DNA from: Nematopogon swammerdamellus
Taxonomy: Eukaryota > Arthropoda > Insecta > Lepidoptera > Adelidae
Direction: 5' to 3'
Length of the DNA stretch: 64,000 bases
Assembly: GCA_946902875.1 (NCBI GenBank)
Contig: OX336355.1
Location: 18,633,347 to 18,697,346, forward strand
Shown piece by piece: positions 60,340 through 64,000 of the stretch. Each line of letters begins with the position of its first letter. Position 1 is the first letter of the stretch. Under the pieces are notes generated by a model that was not told the origin of the DNA, made no database searches, and saw only the letters and a list, made by a program, of their open reading frames with translations. Made by a program: the position numbers and the translations under genes.

Positions 60340-60384
60340 ATGTTTGTTTGTTTGTTTGTTTGTTTGTTTGTTTGTTTGTTTGTT
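60340..60384. repeat. (TTTG)n microsatellite
   Basis: About ten TTTG units, followed by ACGGCTGGACGGATTTGGAC, a phrase common in interspersed lepidopteran repeats. Confidence 0.9.
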
Positions 60385-60470
60385 CCTCTTTCACGCCTGA
60401 ACGGCTGGACGGATTTGGACGAAACTTCGTATATGGGTAGTGTATATCCCGGTGTAACATAATTTTTTAA

Positions 60471-60875
60471 AAAAGTGGTCAAGTTCGAGCCGAGCTCGCG
60501 TACAGAGGGTTCCGTACCATCGCGTTTTCTGTGAGAACTAGAAGGATTGGGATTTTCGTTTACGTTTTCCTGTAAATTAAGTGAATATCCCATGGTAACA
60601 ATATTTTTTTAAAAGAGGTCAAGTTCGAGTCGAACTCGCGTAAAGAGGGTTCCGTACCATCGCGTTTTCTGTGAGAACTAGAAGGATTGGGATTTTCGTT
60701 TACGTTTTCCTGTAAATTAAGTGTATATCCCATGGTAACAATTTTTTTTTAAAAGAGGTCAAGTTCGAGTCGAACTCGCGTAAAGAGGGTTCCGTACCAT
60801 CGCGTTTTCTGTGAGAACTAGAAGGATTGGGATTTTCATTTACGTTTTCCTGTAAATTAAGTGTATATTACAGTA
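60471..60875 (+). repeat. 140-bp tandem repeat, three units
   Basis: TCAAGTTCGAGTCGAACTCG (first unit diverged) starts at 60479, 60619 and 60759, followed by GAGGGTTCCGTACCATCG, GAACTAGAAGGATTGGG, TTTTCCTGTAAATTAAGTG. The first 50 bp resemble the end of element M. The third unit is cut by the GA tract. Confidence 0.85.
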
Positions 60876-60877
60876 AA

Positions 60878-61270
60878 GGGGGCGGGGGAGGAGAGGGGGA
60901 GGGGGGAAGGGGGAGGGGAGGGGGGAGGGGGAGGGGAAGGGAGAGGGAGAGGGAGAGGGAGAGGGAGAGAGAGATGGAGATGGAGAGGGAGAGGGAGAGG
61001 GAGAGGGAGAGGAAGAGGGAGAGGGAGAGGGAGAAGGAGAGGGAGGGGGAGAGGGAGAGGGAGAGGGAGAGGGAGGGGGAGGGGGAGAGGAAGGGGGAGG
61101 GGGAGGGGGAGGGGGAGAGGGAGAGGGAGAGGGAGGGGAGGGGGAGAGGGAGAGGGAGAGGGAGGGGGGGGAGAGGGAGGGGGAGGGGTAGGGGGAGGGG
61201 GAGGGGGAGAAGGAGAGGGAGAGGGAGAGGGAGAGGGAGAGGGAGAGGGAGAGGGAGAGGGAGAGGGAGA
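60878..61270. repeat. 390-bp G/A-only tract
   Basis: Almost exclusively purine on the plus strand, mostly GGGAGA and GGGGGA units. All frames are open by composition (Gly/Arg/Glu one way, Ser/Pro/Leu the other). Can form triplex or G-quadruplex structures. Confidence 0.95.
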
Positions 61271-61853
61271 ACAAATTCGTATTTCAAAAGAAGAAAGTGA
61301 CTCCCTGCTTATATAACTAGGTGGTAGGGTTTAACCCGCCCGGGTTGGTACCACCGCACTGAATGAAAGGTCGGTCGAAACGGCTATGTAAATAGTTTGT
61401 GTTTTCCGTCCAGTTCAGTGTACCAAGTTCACCCGGTGGTATGGGCTTACATCACGGATGTTGTAGGTGATGTAGCCAACCGTGTCAGTATTCTTAAAAA
61501 AAAAAAGAAAAAAAGTAAGTAACTGAGGCGAGGCCGAAGGTCGAGCTGCGTTCAGTAAGTCCTTCTCGAAGAAAGTAAGTAACTAAGGGCGTGGCCGAAG
61601 GCCGAGCTGTATCCAGGAAGACGCTAAACCTTCTCGATGACAGTAGGTAACTATGGGCGATAGTTACTTACTTTCTTCAAGACGGTTTATAGTCTTCCTG
61701 AACGCAGCTCGGCCTTCGGACTCGCCCTTAGTTACTTACTTTAGTTGAGAAGGTTTATCGTTTTCCTTAACGCAGATCGGCCTTAGTTACTTACTTTCTT
61801 CCTTTGAAATACGAATTTCACGCGAGCGAAGCCGCGGGCAAAAGCTAGTGTAG
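61271..61853 (+). mobile_element. element H foldback copy split by SINE-B
   Basis: AAATTCGTATTTCAAAAG (61273-61290) starts it; after the SINE-B it continues GTAAGTAACTAAGGGCG, GGCCGAAGGCCGAGCTG, and then the inverted equivalents CAGCTCGGCCTTCGG, CGCCCTTAGTTACTTAC, ending TTTCACGCGAGCGAAGCCG plus CGGGCAAAAGCTAGT at 61853. The arms (about 61570-61655 and 61660-61750) fold back. A hairpin and CTAG(T) end would fit a Helitron-like terminus. Confidence 0.65.
61299..61514 (+). mobile_element. SINE-B body, inserted in element H
   Basis: GACTCCCTGCTTATATAAC, TAGGTGGTAGGG, GGTTGGTACCACCGCACTG, GTCGGTCGAAACGGC, a deletion after TTCAGTGTA, and GTGTCAGTATTCTTAAAA. Confidence 0.85.
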
Positions 61854-61959
61854 CATATATTATAGTTTATCATAGTTATTGCTTATATTATAATTTAACA
61901 TTCCCACACTCAAAAATCTTTTGCTACTACCTACTTATATATCTCACAACATACGACTC

Positions 61960-62105
61960 TCAAACATACAAAGGTTGACGGAAGGTTGGACTTGAAGGTT
62001 GAAATCCTTGTAAGGGTTAAGTCCGCCTTTGCCCCTCATGTAAATTACTTATCGTTTGTTACTGTAAAATGTTTTGGAGCAATAAAGTATTTCTATCTAT
62101 CTATT
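61960..62105 (+). mobile_element. LINE 3' UTR with (TCTA)n tail
   Basis: CTCAAACATACAAAGGTTG, AGGGTTAAGTCCGCCTTTG, GTTACTGTAAAATG, GCAATAAAGTATTTC, CTATCTATCTATTTA. AATAAA precedes the tail. Confidence 0.65.
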
Positions 62106-62439
62106 TATACAATTCTTCAGTCAGATTCTTGTTCTGTTGTTCTTTTAAGTTTCACAAATGCCAGGATGTGTCCGCAGATGTTCGCTATGTTACTTGAAAT
62201 GATAGAATCAAGGCTTTGCCATACATAAAACATTGGCAAATACGAATGTCGCGGAGTCCATTGATATAAACATGATTTTATCGCGACGTGTACGAAGAAT
62301 CGGTAAAGTACTACTTGCTCAGAGCGACCGAACTGCGACCCGGTTGGACGAAGGTTACAGAAAAACTGATTGAGGCATTTATTTCGAACATTGTATCTTG
62401 CATATGTCAAATTCCCGAGATCAGCTTCAGATCACGCTG
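62106..62439. other. no gene seen
   Basis: Mixed sequence with overlapping 80- to 97-residue frames, none with a domain. Confidence 0.3.
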
Positions 62440-62950
62440 GAAGATATACAGCGTCGATGAAGGTTGGTCTGAAGATGGACCGGGACAAAACCAAGGTCAT
62501 GGCGACCTAGGTCATGACGGGAGGACAAATTGTTATTGGCGGAGAAGTGATCGAACAGGTTGAAGAGTACCTACGTATATCTCGGTCAAATTCTGCGGCT
62601 TGGTAGACAAGGTCTGCTTAAAGAGTGGAGAGACGAATTCAACTGGTTGGGCTGCCTTTGTAAAGCTAAAATTCGTCCTGAGGTCTGATCTTCCGCAAAA
62701 TTTAAAGACCCGTATATATGACCAGTGTGTCCTCCCGGTTATGACGTACGGGTGTGAAACGTGGACTCTGACGGTCGCTGTTGTCCAAAGGTAGAAAGTT
62801 GCCTAGGGAGCAATGGAGCGAGCCATGCTGGGAATATCGCTACGTGATATGGTGCGTAACGAGGCAACCCGCCGACGCACCAAAGTATTCGATATTGGAT
62901 ACCGGGTGGCTAAGCTCAAGTGGTAGTGGGCTGGGCACGTTAGCCAAAGA
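62440..62950 (+). pseudogene. RTE-type LINE ORF, post-RT region
   Basis: Across frameshifts: KVGLKMDRDKTKVMAT, GGQIVIGGEVIEQVEEY, FVLRSDLPQNLKTRIYDQCV, LPVMTYGCETWTLTVAVVQR, stop, GAMERAMLGISLRDMVRNEA, FDIGYRVAKLKW, stop, WAGHVS. This spans the end of the RT domain and most of the C-terminus. Multiple stops. Confidence 0.8.
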
Positions 62951-62952
62951 AA

Positions 62953-63215
62953 CACGTTAGTCAGTCGGTCAGTTAGTCAGCGTGTATGCATTCACTGCTG
63001 GACATACGCCTCTCCAATTTTCCTACAGTCCTCCCGGCCTTCAGCGGTACGGAACCACTGCTTTCCGCCTACGTACTTGATGTCGTCGTCCCACCTGGCG
63101 GGTGGTCTTCCCACACTTCGTTTTCCTGTCCACAGCCGCCAGTGTAGGACACGGTTACTGCAACGGCTGTCGTCTCATCGGCTAAGGTGCCCAGCCCACT
63201 GCCACTTTTGCCTCG
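62953..63215 (-). pseudogene. RTE-type LINE ORF C-terminus, reversed
   Basis: Minus strand: a WQWAGHLSR-like start, NRVLHWRLWTGKRSVGRPPARWDDDI (in part), KYVGGKQWFRTAEGRED and a tail of TGACTGACTAAC. It faces the plus-strand copy tail to tail. Confidence 0.75.
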
Positions 63216-63225
63216 TTACGCACTC

Positions 63226-63860
63226 ATCACGAGGCGATATCGTGAGTGCAGCGAGTGATACCAAACCAGCCAACCAGAGTCAGCTGAAAATATTTTGCTG
63301 ACTGATGATTCAAATTGTTTATAATATTGTATAAACTCAACTTTTATTAATGTTTTGACTGAACCCTATGTTCTTTGTATTTTACTATCTTTTATTTTAT
63401 TTTTTACTTAAACATAGTATGTTACTTTTAACTTAAGTAATTAAAACTTAGTATGTAAGTTATATTTAAAAAAACGCTATAAGGTTTCATGACCGGTTCT
63501 TCCATATAGATTGTATAGCTGAACGGAACATGACAAAAAAAAAATTATGACAAACCATACTGAATATGCATAATTATGTCTCAATGAAATATTGCGTGTT
63601 CTTTATGGCGGAATAAATATCTAAATCTGAATCATGCCATCTTCCATAAAATACAAATATCGCAATTCTGTCGTTTGGCGCACGGAGTACCGGCGGACGA
63701 TGTCTGCATGCTGTTTGCACAATGTATCGCGAGGATGCACAATGTGTAACAACAAAGATGTCTTTGTCAGCGTTGTTGTTGTACGGGCGGAATATGGCAG
63801 CATGTGTGTCAAGCGGCAAGGACAATCTCGCCTTTATCATTTTGTTGACGGCTGTCCTTA
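63226..63860. other. no recognised gene
   Basis: AT-rich to 63600, then a 138-residue minus frame (63574-63990) overlapping element M and smaller frames. No domain recognised. Confidence 0.3.
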
Positions 63861-64000
63861 AAAAAAGTGGCCAATTGCGAGTCGGACACGCGCACCGAGG
63901 TTTCCGCACCACAAAAAAAAAATCCGGCCAAGCGCGAGTCGAACTCGCGCACTGAGGGTTGTATATCGCCATGATGGTCAGCGTCACCACGCCATCTATG
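63861..64000 (+). mobile_element. element M, one stub plus a copy cut by the window edge
   Basis: AGTGGCCAATTGCGAGTCGG, CGCGCACCGAGGTTTCC (63865-63910) is a stub; ATCCGGCCAAGCGCGAG, CGAACTCGCGCACTGAGGG and CACGCCATCTATG (63920-64000) begin a second copy. Confidence 0.7.

Noticed and set aside
60827..61316. Frames of 139-157 residues (Gly/Arg/Glu or Ser/Pro/Leu) across the GA tract
   Set aside because: A purine-only tract cannot contain plus-strand stops except TAA/TGA/TAG, which need T; open frames are trivial.

Overview
This window looks like repeat-dense, gene-poor insect DNA, most likely from a moth or butterfly (Lepidoptera). That call rests on the type of repeats: composite tRNA/5S-headed SINEs resembling the HaSE families I recall from Helicoverpa, (GTCY)n-bearing non-autonomous elements resembling Lep1/MINE-type repeats, RTE- and jockey-type LINE tails, and GCGAGCGAAGCCGCGGGC-type termini. 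I found no intact host gene, no convincing spliced gene model, no real tRNA or rRNA gene and no CRISPR. Almost all open frames lie inside repeats or are too short to trust. The density of nested insertions and satellites fits heterochromatin, a piRNA-cluster-like region or a W chromosome, but that is inference.

Family names used below are mine. SINE-A: tRNA-derived head plus a core and a TTACATAAAA tail. SINE-B: same kind of core, tail GTTTCCATAAAA, carrying either a tRNA/5S hybrid head or a head starting GTACCGTGTGGGG (the GTAC head). SINE-C: the GTAC head on a different body, with a (TATG)n tail. D: a (TG)n element ending in a giant hairpin. M: (GTCY)n element with a CGAGTTCGACTCG end. H: element ending GCGAGCGAAGCCGCGGGC. 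LINE remains fall into RTE-type, jockey-type and several other groups, nearly all 5'-truncated and broken.

Layout. 1-4.4 kb: SINE and LINE scraps, two perfect palindromes, one full SINE-A. 4.43-7.24 kb: a 2.8 kb foldback element with hAT-like ends, made of two inverted arrays of a 108-bp repeat. 7.7-14.7 kb: LINE ends, SINE-C copies, a small MITE, and a 519-bp piggyBac-like mini-element (9.85-10.37 kb) with TTAA duplications. 14.3-22.1 kb: foldback/MITE hairpins, SINE-A, a 5S-headed SINE-B, SINE-B inverted pairs, RTE tails. 22.5-24.0 kb: a 30-bp minisatellite split by SINE-C, itself split by a LINE tail. 24.5-33.7 kb: M, SINE-B and SINE-C copies, element D, and two adjacent MITEs. 34-43 kb: more SINEs and a jockey-type pseudogene. 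43-48.8 kb: an RTE tail inserted in SINE-A, two near-identical D copies. 48.96-50.76 kb: seven 241-bp tandem units. 50.9-58.5 kb: LINE, SINE-A, an RTE remnant with a 5' inversion, many M and SINE-B copies. 58.9-59.8 kb: a 900-bp inverted-repeat element with two retroelements inside. 60.3-61.3 kb: 140-bp tandem repeats and a 390-bp GA tract. 61.3-64 kb: H foldback, LINE and RTE tails, M ends.

No genes cooperate here; the relationships are between mobile elements. Non-autonomous SINEs presumably depend on LINE enzymes, and MITE/foldback elements on hAT, piggyBac or Harbinger transposases encoded elsewhere. The nesting gives a relative time order of insertions.
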